Below, piece after piece: positions 38,044 through 47,432 of a DNA stretch of 64,000 nt. Source of the DNA: an uncultured Lachnospiraceae bacterium. GTDB lineage: Bacteria; Bacillota; Clostridia; Lachnospirales; Lachnospiraceae. The notes beneath the pieces were generated by a model. That model was not told where the DNA came from and ran no database searches. It was given only the letters and a program-made list of their open reading frames with translations. The first letter of the stretch is position 1. Each line of letters begins with the position of its first letter. Location: contig CAJTOO010000007.1 in assembly GCA_910577735.1 (NCBI GenBank), forward strand, positions 350 through 64,349, in the 5' to 3' direction. A program made the translations under genes and the position numbers.

Positions 38044-39609
38044 TCACTGTACAGCCTGCAGCATTTCCTCACGGCTGTCAAAGATAAACATGAGGTAATC
38101 ATCCGACCTATAATTAGCTTCTCTCCGCTCCAATGCCTCTTTCATCGGACACACCGCATATTCCTCATTCGAGAACAACATAAACATCCGTCCCTGGGGC
38201 TTCTGTGTCTGATGTGCTACAACCTGAAGCCATGGCATGATTTCCTCCGCATCGTACTGGTCGGACATATCATCCTCCCACGCCCACACTTCAATCAAAC
38301 CATCCGACAATTCTGTCAGTACATTTCCGTTCCAGAAAGTGGCATACCCTTCAAATATACCCTGCTCTTTTGTCAGATGTTCTACTATCGGTCTTAGCTG
38401 TTCTGTCTTATCCATCCTGCCATAATGGCTGTATCTGTTTACACTGCTGATCAGTATGCCGCCAGCTAAAAAAACCACCACGCACGATTTCAGGTATTTG
38501 TTCCACTCCACCTCATACAGATTCCATACCATGATAGGAATGGCGAATACCATTGCCGCCATGTTATATCTGTCTGAATAGAGCATATTTGTAAAGGTAT
38601 ACATACTCAGAAAAAGTACATATACACCCACAAAATACAATGTCAGCAGCCACATTGTATCCGGTTTCTTTAATTTCTTCCATAAAGTTCTGAAAACACA
38701 TGCCGCCATAACAAACGCCAGTACACAACTGAAAGCGCTGGCCACAGGTGTCCTGGGATTATCCCCATAAGAATAGCCAAAAGCTCGAAGCGTTCCAAAC
38801 AGCAGATTATAAAAGCCCTCCGCAGATACCCGGAAAGATACTCCTGCCCATGTATCAAAATGACAGGCAGGCGCCAGCACTTTGGAATTCACTAAATATC
38901 CCGCACAGGAAGAAACAAATCCTGCTAACGTACATACCAGATAGCCTTTTCCTGTCTTTTCCGTGTTCATCCACTGAATCAGCGTATACAAAACTGCCGC
39001 CCCCAGCATCGGCAGATACAAGACCACAACATGTCTGGCGCCGCCCATGCCCGCCATGAATGCCAGAATAACGGTGAGCACCAGCAATATCTTTTTCATC
39101 CCTGCGGAAGCTTTCTGATAATGAAATATCATTCCAATTGCAAAGAAGGAAATGCTGATAAAGGATGCATATAAAAGAGCCAGCAGCACATATTCAAAAT
39201 ACCCGTCGGAAACCGGCAAAAGCAGGAAAATCGCAGACACCGCATAGATTCTGTCATACCCCATCTGGTGCAGCAGATAATAATAACCCACAAGCATCAG
39301 CAGATAGGAAACAATACAAGTGGCGACTCTGACCATCGTCCAGTCGCGAAAGATATGAAAAAAGAAAGAGTAGAATATCTGTATATTCAGCACTCTCAGC
39401 TCTGTTGAATAAAACCAGTTCTTAGAAATCAGACCATGCTCCTCATTGAGAAGTCTGGCCAAGAGCATTTCGCTGGAAATATCAGAATCGGTCAGTCTGT
39501 CTCCACACACCCACATGTAGACCGACAGAAAGCAAAACAGACCGATCAGGCAGACCCAGGGCAGGTACTTTACATATTTTTTGATTCCATTGGTTAAAAC
39601 ATTTTCCAT
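38044..39609 (-). CDS. Polytopic membrane protein, possible GT-C glycosyltransferase or polymerase
   Basis: A 521-residue protein with about ten hydrophobic segments in residues 15-400 and a soluble C-terminal tail of about 100 residues. The first outer loop (GDRLTDSDISSEMLLARLLNEEHGL) has acidic residues where GT-C enzymes bind a metal or lipid donor. I do not recognise a closer family. It could be a polyprenyl-donor glycosyltransferase or a Wzy-type polymerase. Confidence 0.6.
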   Translation of the reverse strand: MENVLTNGIKKYVKYLPWVCLIGLFCFLSVYMWVCGDRLTDSDISSEMLLARLLNEEHGLISKNWFYSTELRVLNIQIFYSFFFHIFRDWTMVRVATCIVSYLLMLVGYYYLLHQMGYDRIYAVSAIFLLLPVSDGYFEYVLLALLYASFISISFFAIGMIFHYQKASAGMKKILLVLTVILAFMAGMGGARHVVVLYLPMLGAAVLYTLIQWMNTEKTGKGYLVCTLAGFVSSCAGYLVNSKVLAPACHFDTWAGVSFRVSAEGFYNLLFGTLRAFGYSYGDNPRTPVASAFSCVLAFVMAACVFRTLWKKLKKPDTMWLLTLYFVGVYVLFLSMYTFTNMLYSDRYNMAAMVFAIPIMVWNLYEVEWNKYLKSCVVVFLAGGILISSVNRYSHYGRMDKTEQLRPIVEHLTKEQGIFEGYATFWNGNVLTELSDGLIEVWAWEDDMSDQYDAEEIMPWLQVVAHQTQKPQGRMFMLFSNEEYAVCPMKEALERREANYRSDDYLMFIFDSREEMLQAVQ

Positions 39610-39714
39610 GTGATACCATATCTCCTCATTGCCGCGATACGCTTGTCCGTCAATATCCTCATCCTGACCGTGCCGTTCTTCTATCCAGTACTTTTAACAC
39701 AATCCTTTCGCCAG

Positions 39715-40263
39715 TCAGATCCCAATCCCATAGACATCTGCAACAGCCTGTTCCCAGTCGCCGCGCACTTTTAACATGGCAAAGATAACATCCCGGACAG
39801 CACCGCTGCCGCCATTGATCCCGGATACATAATCGGCATACTCTCTGACTTCATCGCAGGCGTCTGCCGGGCATCCCACGAAACCACACAGTTTCATGGG
39901 CGGCAGGTCATTGAGATCATCTCCGATAAATCCCACGTCTTCCTTCACCAGCCCGTTAGCCGCCATGAAATCTGTCAGATAGGTCGCCTTGTCCTTGATA
40001 TTCTGAACGATATAGTCAAACTTCATCTCCTGCATCCTGCGCAGCGTTGCCTGACATTCCCTGCCGGTCAGCACCATCAGTGTAATCCCTGCCCGCTTCG
40101 CCGCAAAGTAACCGGCTGCGTCCTTGGTACAGAATTTCTTAAGTTCATTGCCGTGTTCGTCATAATAGATGCCGGCATCTGTCATCGTGCCGTCCACATC
40201 GATTACCAGATATTTAATCTTACATAAACGCTCTTTATCCAATATAAAAATCTCCTGACTCAC
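39715..40263 (-). CDS. KdsC-like HAD phosphatase (acidic-sugar 8/9-phosphate phosphatase family)
   Basis: A 182-residue single-domain HAD enzyme. KYLVIDVDGTMTDAGIYY contains the nucleophile and acid Asp (DVDGT), LTGRE is motif II, and GDDLNDLPPM is motif IV, just as in KDO-8-phosphate and Kdn-9-phosphate phosphatases. It probably dephosphorylates an ulosonic acid phosphate before the CMP-transfer step of the cytidylyltransferase at 42041-42721. GTG at 40263 is the longest start; a TTG at 40242 with AGGAG nine bases upstream is equally plausible. Confidence 0.82.
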   Translation of the reverse strand: MSQEIFILDKERLCKIKYLVIDVDGTMTDAGIYYDEHGNELKKFCTKDAAGYFAAKRAGITLMVLTGRECQATLRRMQEMKFDYIVQNIKDKATYLTDFMAANGLVKEDVGFIGDDLNDLPPMKLCGFVGCPADACDEVREYADYVSGINGGSGAVRDVIFAMLKVRGDWEQAVADVYGIGI

Positions 40264-40344
40264 TTCTATTTATTTTCTGACCGAACCCAACTTCCAACAA
40301 ATATCATGTCTGTCGCAAACACATGGCAGACAGTGCAAAACACC

Positions 40345-41916
40345 TCATCCATTATATAGGGAATCTGTCAAAAACACAACCTCTATCTGTTTACGGATAT
40401 GCTCCACAAACATACGGTTTCTGATGTTTTCTTCCAACCCTTTGGTGTGCTGGCTGGCCATATAGGATTTCACATAATTATCACCATTTTCCTGATAACC
40501 ATCAAAACCCGCCACGTAGATTTTCTCCGCTTTCAGTCTCATCAAAAGTTTCATGAGCATTATGACACAGTTGTCACAAACGCCTTTCTCATCAAAGGAA
40601 AGTTCTGAGTAATTCAGCACATCATGCTCCTCACACACATCCATCAGATTGGATGTGACCAGGACAGCGCTGTCCTGCTTCTTTTCCCTGAGTGCATCGT
40701 AGCGCATCGCATTGGAACAGAAAATGTAATCCGCACGATAATCTGCCGGCGCAAAGTTGGCCGCAATCACCACAGGCGCCTCTTCCAGTATAAAAGCATC
40801 AATCCGATCCTTATCTTTTAAGATACTGGCGCCTGGCGCAAGAATGAGAATTTTCTTTCCCTTTAACTTCTCCTCAAGCACCCCGATGAGATTCGCGTCA
40901 TCCACTTCATGATTCTGGAACCTGCGATACAGTTCTTCGATGTATTCCTCATCATAGGCAGTTTTCTTATGTTCTTCTATTCCTGCCAGAATCTGATTGA
41001 TCTGTTTCGCCCGCAGCCGCCCTTTGCCGATCAGGTACTCCGCGTAGTTCCTGTGTAAGTTGAACTTTGCAGACAGCGCGTAGGGGGTGCTGTAGCCCCA
41101 AGGTTCAATCTGTTTTAACTGAATGATATGGTCGTCTATGCCATCCAGCACGGGATTTACATCATAGATGGAACCCTGTGTCTTATTCATATAGTCCATG
41201 ATCAGTTCCATGCAGAGATTTCCCGGCGTTCTGCCCATTCCCAGCATGGAAGCATCGATGACGCTCTTTCTCTCGCTGGCCTTCATGGCGATAAACTCCT
41301 GTGCCAGAGAATAGGACAAAGCCAGATTCTCATGCAGGTGCAGACCAATGACAATAGACTTGTCCAGATTGTGCTCAATCAGGGAATAAATCCGCAGCAG
41401 ATCCGACTTCATCATGGAACCGAAGGTATCTACGATGGAAAAGGCATACGGCTGGATGCGATTGACTTTTTCCAGTAAATTCAGGATCATCTCATCTGAG
41501 TATCCCATGATATTGATGGGATTGCAGAATACCTTATAACCTTTTTCTTTTGCCCTGGCAATAAAAGCCAAACCCTCATCGATATCATAATCATGGAACG
41601 TCACACGGATGGCGTCAATGGTCTTGCCATCGTAGTCTTCCAGTTTATTAATATCATATTTATTGTGCAGAGCCATGGCCGTAAACATGGTATTGCCGCG
41701 TTTCTTTGGCAGCACAGGAGTCATTTCACTGCAGTTATTGTACAGGGCCTTATCCTTGTCATACTCGCAGTTGCGCAGGAAACCGACTTCCACATAATCC
41801 ACCTGTGACTCCACAAGCTTACCGATAATACTCCTGATTGTGTGGAAACCAAAGTTCCAATCATTGATATACCCGCCGTCGCGGAGGGTACAATCCAGTA
41901 ATTTTATATGACCCAT
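40345..41916 (-). CDS. HMGL/DRE-TIM-type aldolase fused to a GT42/DUF115-like domain
   Basis: A 523-residue two-domain protein. Residues 1-310 form a DRE-TIM metallolyase barrel (LLDCTLRDGGYIND with the catalytic Arg-Asp, DYVEVGF, HLHENLALS with metal histidines, GMGRTPGNL), the fold of 4-hydroxy-2-oxovalerate aldolase, which joins or splits pyruvate and an aldehyde. Residues about 350-523 start KILILAPGASI and later IYVAGFDGYQENGDNYV; this resembles the nucleotide-binding domain of DUF115 proteins and GT42 sialyltransferases. The start at 41916 has GGAG 6 bases upstream. Between a CMP-sugar cytidylyltransferase and a KdsC-like phosphatase, it probably acts on an acidic sugar. The C-terminal assignment is a motif-level guess. 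Confidence 0.7.
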   Translation of the reverse strand: MGHIKLLDCTLRDGGYINDWNFGFHTIRSIIGKLVESQVDYVEVGFLRNCEYDKDKALYNNCSEMTPVLPKKRGNTMFTAMALHNKYDINKLEDYDGKTIDAIRVTFHDYDIDEGLAFIARAKEKGYKVFCNPINIMGYSDEMILNLLEKVNRIQPYAFSIVDTFGSMMKSDLLRIYSLIEHNLDKSIVIGLHLHENLALSYSLAQEFIAMKASERKSVIDASMLGMGRTPGNLCMELIMDYMNKTQGSIYDVNPVLDGIDDHIIQLKQIEPWGYSTPYALSAKFNLHRNYAEYLIGKGRLRAKQINQILAGIEEHKKTAYDEEYIEELYRRFQNHEVDDANLIGVLEEKLKGKKILILAPGASILKDKDRIDAFILEEAPVVIAANFAPADYRADYIFCSNAMRYDALREKKQDSAVLVTSNLMDVCEEHDVLNYSELSFDEKGVCDNCVIMLMKLLMRLKAEKIYVAGFDGYQENGDNYVKSYMASQHTKGLEENIRNRMFVEHIRKQIEVVFLTDSLYNG

Positions 41917-42040
41917 AATCTTCTCCATTTCCGAACTATCTTCATCCATATATTGGCATACACACTTTGACACAATTTTTGACGGACTGCATGCAAACAC
42001 AAATGCCAATTTCCCAGTCACTTATATTACTTTACAGTTA

Positions 42041-42721
42041 TTACAAAGTAGGGTTCGGATCTTTCATGGCATAGAGCACCTTCGCCATTTCATAATCATA
42101 CAAATCATCAATATCTGCCGCTTCCCGTTTATTGATCACCAGCTGATAATATTTAGGGCCGTAATTATAATGCCACTCTCTCACCTTCTCGGTGGGCGCC
42201 AGATCAATGCCGTTAGTAAAGTGATACATCATTGGCAGCTGTTCTGAATTTTTATGTTCCAAGCCCATCTTGAAGTTCAGCGGCCCATTGTCATCCATCA
42301 GATAGGTCTGATAGGGCGATACCGTAATCAGGGAATCATATCCCTCCTGCAGTTTCTCAAAATATACATTGATTGCCTTTTCATACAGATAAGGCTCCAC
42401 ACAGGGTGATGTAGCGCAGGCGTACAGAAGATGCGCCCCTTCAATGGTATCGCACAAATACTCTAAGAACATGCCGAAAGGCACAGATTCATCCGCATAC
42501 TTTGTGGGGCGTTTGATTGCCTTAACACCGCACTTTTCCCCGATGGCAAGCATTTCATCTGAATCTGAGGAGACAATGATCTCATGAAGTCCCTTCACCT
42601 GCTTCAACTGTTCAATCTTATGCTGTAACAAATTAGAATCACCGAACGGCAGAATATTCTTGTTCGGCAGCCTTGTGCTGTTCCCCTTCACCGGTATCAC
42701 TGCTGTAATTGTCTTATCCAT
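42041..42721 (-). CDS. CMP-sugar cytidylyltransferase (NeuA/KdsB-like)
   Basis: A 226-residue cytidylyltransferase. VIPVKGNSTRLPNKNILPFGDSNLL is a variant of the nucleotide-binding loop, EIIVSSDSDEML and ACATSPCVEPYLYEKAI are family typical, and AADIDDLYDYEMA carries the metal-binding acidic motif. It is clearly different from the neuA at 2778-3488, implying a second CMP-activated acidic sugar in the locus. Strong AAGGAGG 9 bases upstream of ATG. Confidence 0.85.
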   Translation of the reverse strand: MDKTITAVIPVKGNSTRLPNKNILPFGDSNLLQHKIEQLKQVKGLHEIIVSSDSDEMLAIGEKCGVKAIKRPTKYADESVPFGMFLEYLCDTIEGAHLLYACATSPCVEPYLYEKAINVYFEKLQEGYDSLITVSPYQTYLMDDNGPLNFKMGLEHKNSEQLPMMYHFTNGIDLAPTEKVREWHYNYGPKYYQLVINKREAADIDDLYDYEMAKVLYAMKDPNPTL

Positions 42722-42809
42722 TCTCTTTTCCTCCTTTTTGTGTAACCTTACGCATATCTGTTATCAATCTAATATTACAGTCTCATCCTGACCATCTTTG
42801 CCAATGTTC

Positions 42810-44183
42810 CTATTTTTCTAATTCTCCTGCTATCTTTCTGATAATCCCGGCAATCTCTTCCTCACTGGTCTTTTCAAACTCATGTGCCACCTGCTCCAGT
42901 TCTCTTCTGGCCCTGCGCTTTGCCTCCAGCCATCCCCATCCGGGCCGATCACTTTCCAGCATGGTCAGGTACACATTATATAAGGGTGTAATCTTTGTCA
43001 ATGCCTTTGTAATCTTTTCTGCAGGCCCCATCTTATGATAGTATGTCCGAAGCTGCTCCTTAGTCAGATTATAATAAGAATCCTTCCATACTTCCTCTGC
43101 CATATCTGCAAACTTCACATAGCTTGGCTTTTCCCAATCGATGGTATATACTTCATCAATCAGTTTCTCACTGACGGGGAAGAGCCTGTCATCCTCACCA
43201 GTCGTCTTCTCAAACTCTTCATAGGCGGATATTTTATCCGCATCCTTTAAAAAGGCAAGTTCATAATCCGACGGTACTGGCACAGGAAAGAGCAGATAAC
43301 ACATTTTCTTCCCGAAAAAGGCCTCCACGAAGGTGGAACTGTTGCCCGTATAAATTTTATCACTGATCATAATCCACTGTTTGACGGATAAGTCCCCGAT
43401 CACCTTAAAGTTAAGGTACCTTCGTGTCATCTCGTCCGCCTGGGCGCTCTCCTCACCGGGATGGGGTCTGTAAACAAACACAACATCCGGTCTCTTCTCG
43501 CAAATCCTGCCCATCCACTCTAAAATAATCTTCTTAGAGGGAAGCATACAGTCCTGATAATAATACCGCCACCCTTCCCCGAATCGTTTACACATTTCCA
43601 CCAGATATTCCTCCGTATGATAATCGGAAAAATAAGGTGATACAAAGAGGAATATCTTCTTATCCGGACTAATTCCATAGTCCTTTAGCACCTCTTCTTT
43701 AGAACGGTAATATCCCTGCAGCTCTTTCCGCAAAAAGTCCATGCCCACATGGCCGATCAGTTTCACCTTTTTAGGATCCATCTTAGCCACTTCCAGCATA
43801 CGTTTCCTGTTCATCTCTCCCCAGGAGACACGCACCACCTCTTTTGCTACACCAGAATAGTTCTTGTAAGCCTTCGTATCTTTCTCGTCCATGGGAAATA
43901 CAATGTTTTCCCACTGCATATCAATCAGCTTGTCAAACTTGACAAAGTTCTTCGTATGCCACTCAATAGAGCTGTTCTGATAGCAGGCCATGGTGACCAC
44001 CACTTTTGTATGATAGATGGGGCGCATGGCCTTGAGCGCCTCCGCATCCTCTATGTGTATGATTTTGGTCCTGTATCCTCTGCGGTCAAGTTCGTATTTC
44101 AGCAGGCACAGATTCTCCAGCTCTCTGACTTTATGTTCGTAGATAAACATGAAATCCAGTTCTTCAATCTTATATTTGACCAT
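42810..44183 (-). CDS. GT-B-like glycan transferase (CDP-glycerophosphotransferase-like fold), uncertain
   Basis: A 457-residue soluble protein. KIFLFVSPYFSDYHTEEYL and PDVVFVYRPHPGEES give the strand-His-Pro pattern of CDP-glycerol glycerophosphotransferase and related capsule enzymes, and IYTGNSSTFVEAFFGKKMCYLLFP is the donor-binding strand-loop-helix. It lies immediately upstream of the second CMP-sugar cytidylyltransferase, so it may be the transferase for that sugar. The start at 44183 is where family-like sequence begins; an ATG at 44282 gives a Cys/Arg-rich extension that looks non-coding. Confidence 0.6.
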   Translation of the reverse strand: MVKYKIEELDFMFIYEHKVRELENLCLLKYELDRRGYRTKIIHIEDAEALKAMRPIYHTKVVVTMACYQNSSIEWHTKNFVKFDKLIDMQWENIVFPMDEKDTKAYKNYSGVAKEVVRVSWGEMNRKRMLEVAKMDPKKVKLIGHVGMDFLRKELQGYYRSKEEVLKDYGISPDKKIFLFVSPYFSDYHTEEYLVEMCKRFGEGWRYYYQDCMLPSKKIILEWMGRICEKRPDVVFVYRPHPGEESAQADEMTRRYLNFKVIGDLSVKQWIMISDKIYTGNSSTFVEAFFGKKMCYLLFPVPVPSDYELAFLKDADKISAYEEFEKTTGEDDRLFPVSEKLIDEVYTIDWEKPSYVKFADMAEEVWKDSYYNLTKEQLRTYYHKMGPAEKITKALTKITPLYNVYLTMLESDRPGWGWLEAKRRARRELEQVAHEFEKTSEEEIAGIIRKIAGELEK

Positions 44184-44312
44184 CTGTAGACTCGTTTCCT
44201 TTCCTGACTGTCTTTCCCTCCGCCAGCTCTTCGATAACAGACAACTGCTACCATTCCCTCGGCATTGCCTCTGGTCTGCCATGCTTTGGCATCCGCCGTT
44301 TCATACATCCTG

Positions 44313-45605
44313 TCACTGCATTATCTGCACCAATTCCTCCGCAAATGCGGAGAAATTACGCTGTGCATCAAATTTCTCCCTGAAAATTGCCAAAGACCGC
44401 TCACACATCTGCCAATACGACTCAGTGCCATAACACAACGACATCTGTTCAATGGCACGGGATATCTCATCACCAGAGGGATTCTCCGAAAGCAGAATAC
44501 CATTCCCCTGCACCATCTGTGCAAGTTCCCCCACAGCCACAGCTATCACAGGCACTCCAAAAGACAAAGCTTCCTGCACCGACACCGGCGAACCGCCCTC
44601 TGTCTGTGTGGTTGTAATAAAGCAGCCCACATAATGCTTCTGATAATATGCAACCACATCTGCATTTGGCAATGAACCGGTAAACTCATATCTGATATTG
44701 GGCTTGTCCGCCAGTTTGTCCTCTGCCAGACTGCGCAGTGCATCAAGTTCCTTCCCATCTCCCATGTGCACCCAGCAGACTGCAGCATCTTTCACGCCTG
44801 CCAGTCCTTCTATGATCAGATGAATCCGTTTCATCTGATTTGCACCGGAGCAGCTTACCAAAAGCAATTCCTGCCCATTTTGCGCCTTCCTTCTATCTTC
44901 AACCGTAACCCTCCTGTCAGATACGCCAAGGCGATACACCGGATACTTCTCATCATCCTGCCGTCGATATTTTTTCAGATAGTACGATTTCGCATATTGC
45001 GCTGCAAAAATAAGTCTTTCCAGTCCCGCATCTGTCTGCGGTTTGAAAAACTGTTTCCCGTAAAGTTCCCGCTCGTCATATAACTCATACCCATGAGTGC
45101 GTGCAATAATCTTAATGTGCGGGAATTTGTGTCTGTGCATCGTCAGGCCGAAGCATTTATAATCAAACCAATAAAAGTAAAAAAGTGCCCGTGTCTCTTT
45201 CGTCAGGGAAATCTTTTTCTTAAGCCTGCGGTAAAACGTCTCTGCCGCCGCGCCAAACATCAGGGCCCTGTAGATTCTTTGCCAAATTTTCTGCCTGCTC
45301 TTTATAATTGCGGCAATCTCCGTATAACAGTCTCTCTCACAAAGAAAGCGCATCAGGGAAAAGAGTTTGTCTCTAATGCCCTGCCTCCTGGAAATCATAC
45401 ATGCTTCTATCCCCTGTTCGTGCACGGCGCCCTCTGACACAGACTCTTCTGGTACAGACAATTCTGCCGCAATGACAGACACATGGAACCGCTCACGTAA
45501 ATACGGATATTCCGGCTTCACAAAGGAATCCTCAATCGGTCCGTAGGGAAAATCCTGCGTGATCAAATACATATCGGGTTTTCTATCTTGTTCCATATTC
45601 TGCAT
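44313..45605 (-). CDS. Glycosyltransferase family 4
   Basis: A 430-residue GT-B protein. DMYLITQDFPYGPIEDSFV is the acceptor-side N-terminus, IIARTHGYELYDE is a typical GT4 linker, LLLVSCSGANQMKRI starts the donor domain, and TTTQTEGGSPVSVQEALSFGVPVIA carries the E-x7-E donor motif. A second in-frame ATG at 45596 has better spacing to GAGGGT and may be the true start. Confidence 0.83.
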   Translation of the reverse strand: MQNMEQDRKPDMYLITQDFPYGPIEDSFVKPEYPYLRERFHVSVIAAELSVPEESVSEGAVHEQGIEACMISRRQGIRDKLFSLMRFLCERDCYTEIAAIIKSRQKIWQRIYRALMFGAAAETFYRRLKKKISLTKETRALFYFYWFDYKCFGLTMHRHKFPHIKIIARTHGYELYDERELYGKQFFKPQTDAGLERLIFAAQYAKSYYLKKYRRQDDEKYPVYRLGVSDRRVTVEDRRKAQNGQELLLVSCSGANQMKRIHLIIEGLAGVKDAAVCWVHMGDGKELDALRSLAEDKLADKPNIRYEFTGSLPNADVVAYYQKHYVGCFITTTQTEGGSPVSVQEALSFGVPVIAVAVGELAQMVQGNGILLSENPSGDEISRAIEQMSLCYGTESYWQMCERSLAIFREKFDAQRNFSAFAEELVQIMQ

Positions 45606-45671
45606 ACCCTCAACAAATCCGTTTTCTTACCTGATTGCCCATGCCTTCTTTGCAGAAGACGCTTCACATAT

Positions 45672-47399
45672 TTAACTGAAGTATTTCCTGACCATGGCAA
45701 GTACTGTAATCGCCAGACTTTTCTCCTCCACGCTGCCTTCCCGGAACAGACGCAGGATGTCTGCCTTAAGCTCCGAATCTAACACCGGGTTCTCTATGGA
45801 AGTCTCCATATAGTCCCTCATATATTTCTGGATACCCAAATCCTTATCATACCAATAATCAATGGGATTCATGCTGTCCTGATTATCGATGTGCGCCGCT
45901 TTGCAGATTCCCTGCCACAGCAGACGCTGTGTGGTCTTCATCTTCCTGAAAAAGATATGACTTTCTTTGGGTTTGATACCGCCCCATTTCTCCCAGCCAA
46001 ACTTAGCCGCCTGAGGGTATTTCTCATTGATCCACCGCAAATACAGGTGGTGGTGATTGCGCATGGAAAAGGGAACGGAAAATGCCACATCCAATAAATC
46101 TACATCCATGAAAGGAGAAGCTGTCTCAATATACTGCTGTCTGATCAGATAGGAGGATGACGCACCCAGCATGCCTCTCGTATATATCCCGAATATTTCC
46201 TGGCAGGGGTATTCCTGTAATAACGCCTCATCAAAGGAATACTGCAGCCTGTCTGAGTGAGTGCTCTGCCCCAGCACCGGTTTCCCACAGCTTAGTTCCT
46301 CATCCCGATAAAGCGTGCCCAGAATCGCATCTCCGATCATGCCCGTATGCTCAATGCCAAACTGCTCCATATTAATCATCTCAAGCAGCCGTCTGCCCCC
46401 CGTTATCCCCATATAGAGCGCCGCGCCGCTATTCTGAGAAGTCATCTCATCAATATCATACATCCACTTAGCATCATCCAACGGCTTAAAAAGATATTCA
46501 TGTCCCAGAGAAAGAGCAATCTGTTTCGAGATGGTCTCATCCCGATACCCAGCCCTGCAGTACGTGATATTTACCTGATCCGTATAGCCCATATCATGTG
46601 CTACCCAGGACACCATACGGCTGTCCAGACCGCCGCTTAAATCCACCAGATGCCGGTAACCATACTCCCTGTCCTTATCAAACTCCCGTCTGACCGCCTC
46701 TCTGAACGCAGTGTCTACCTTCTCCACAGCTTCCTCTTCTGTCATCGCCACCGGTACATCCTGTATCAGATGATACCTTGTAACGGATGCCTGTCCTTTA
46801 CGCACACGAAGAAACTTGCCTGGCATAAGGCGATGAATCCCGCTTATAAAAGTAGTATCATCTATCATATAGCCATAGGTGAGCATATACTGTGCCGCCA
46901 AGGGCTGAAACTCTACATGCAGCCGATTATGTCCAAGCACCTTCACCATATAGTCCAGATGGTCTGAAACCATCCATTTATCGCCATGAATATAATAATA
47001 CACAGGTTTGACTGCAACCTGATCCGTGTAGACCAGAAGGTCTTTGGTTCCTTTATCGAATAAATAACCGCAAAAACCACCTCTTAACTTCTTAAGAGTC
47101 CCTTCCGCATCCTCCGTCAATGCCCTTTGAAAAGCTTCCGGCCAGTCTGTGGGCGCCCCACCCGCTGCCTGCCTGTCCATGCCATTTATCAGACTCTCAC
47201 CTGTCCGCATGTAATCTGCCTTATTATATACATATCCGTTCAGGAAACAGACCGTCCGCTCATCTTCCCTGCAGATCTGATCTTCAGGAAATTTATTTAA
47301 CAGATGGCTATAATGACTGCACTCCCCCATCAACTGCACTTCTCCCAGGCACTCAATATTCAGATTTCCTGCCGCCAAAAAGCCCTTTAATGTTTTCAT
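45672..47399 (-). CDS. Asparagine synthase-like protein lacking the glutaminase cysteine
   Basis: A 575-residue AsnB homologue with a C-terminal synthetase domain bearing the ATP-binding YRHLVDLSGGLDSRMVSW. The N-terminal class II glutaminase domain is recognisable (VCFLNGYVYNKAD in the NGEIYN position), but the protein starts MKTLKGFLAA, so the catalytic N-terminal cysteine is missing and it cannot hydrolyse glutamine the usual way. It follows the wbpG/hisH/hisF-type genes, so it may amidate a uronic acid with ammonia from another source, comparable to WbpS-type proteins in O-antigen loci; that role is inferred. Confidence 0.78.
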   Translation of the reverse strand: MKTLKGFLAAGNLNIECLGEVQLMGECSHYSHLLNKFPEDQICREDERTVCFLNGYVYNKADYMRTGESLINGMDRQAAGGAPTDWPEAFQRALTEDAEGTLKKLRGGFCGYLFDKGTKDLLVYTDQVAVKPVYYYIHGDKWMVSDHLDYMVKVLGHNRLHVEFQPLAAQYMLTYGYMIDDTTFISGIHRLMPGKFLRVRKGQASVTRYHLIQDVPVAMTEEEAVEKVDTAFREAVRREFDKDREYGYRHLVDLSGGLDSRMVSWVAHDMGYTDQVNITYCRAGYRDETISKQIALSLGHEYLFKPLDDAKWMYDIDEMTSQNSGAALYMGITGGRRLLEMINMEQFGIEHTGMIGDAILGTLYRDEELSCGKPVLGQSTHSDRLQYSFDEALLQEYPCQEIFGIYTRGMLGASSSYLIRQQYIETASPFMDVDLLDVAFSVPFSMRNHHHLYLRWINEKYPQAAKFGWEKWGGIKPKESHIFFRKMKTTQRLLWQGICKAAHIDNQDSMNPIDYWYDKDLGIQKYMRDYMETSIENPVLDSELKADILRLFREGSVEEKSLAITVLAMVRKYFS

Positions 47400-47432
47400 T
47401 GTGATTACTATATGCCTTTCTCAACCCGCAGA

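Noticed and set aside
46389..46400. C6 run in the asparagine synthase-like gene, C6 near 8295 and other C5-C6 runs as phase-variable tracts
   Set aside because: The asnB-like gene is in frame, the runs are short and common by chance, and the one at 8295 lies in a gene already broken in other places.
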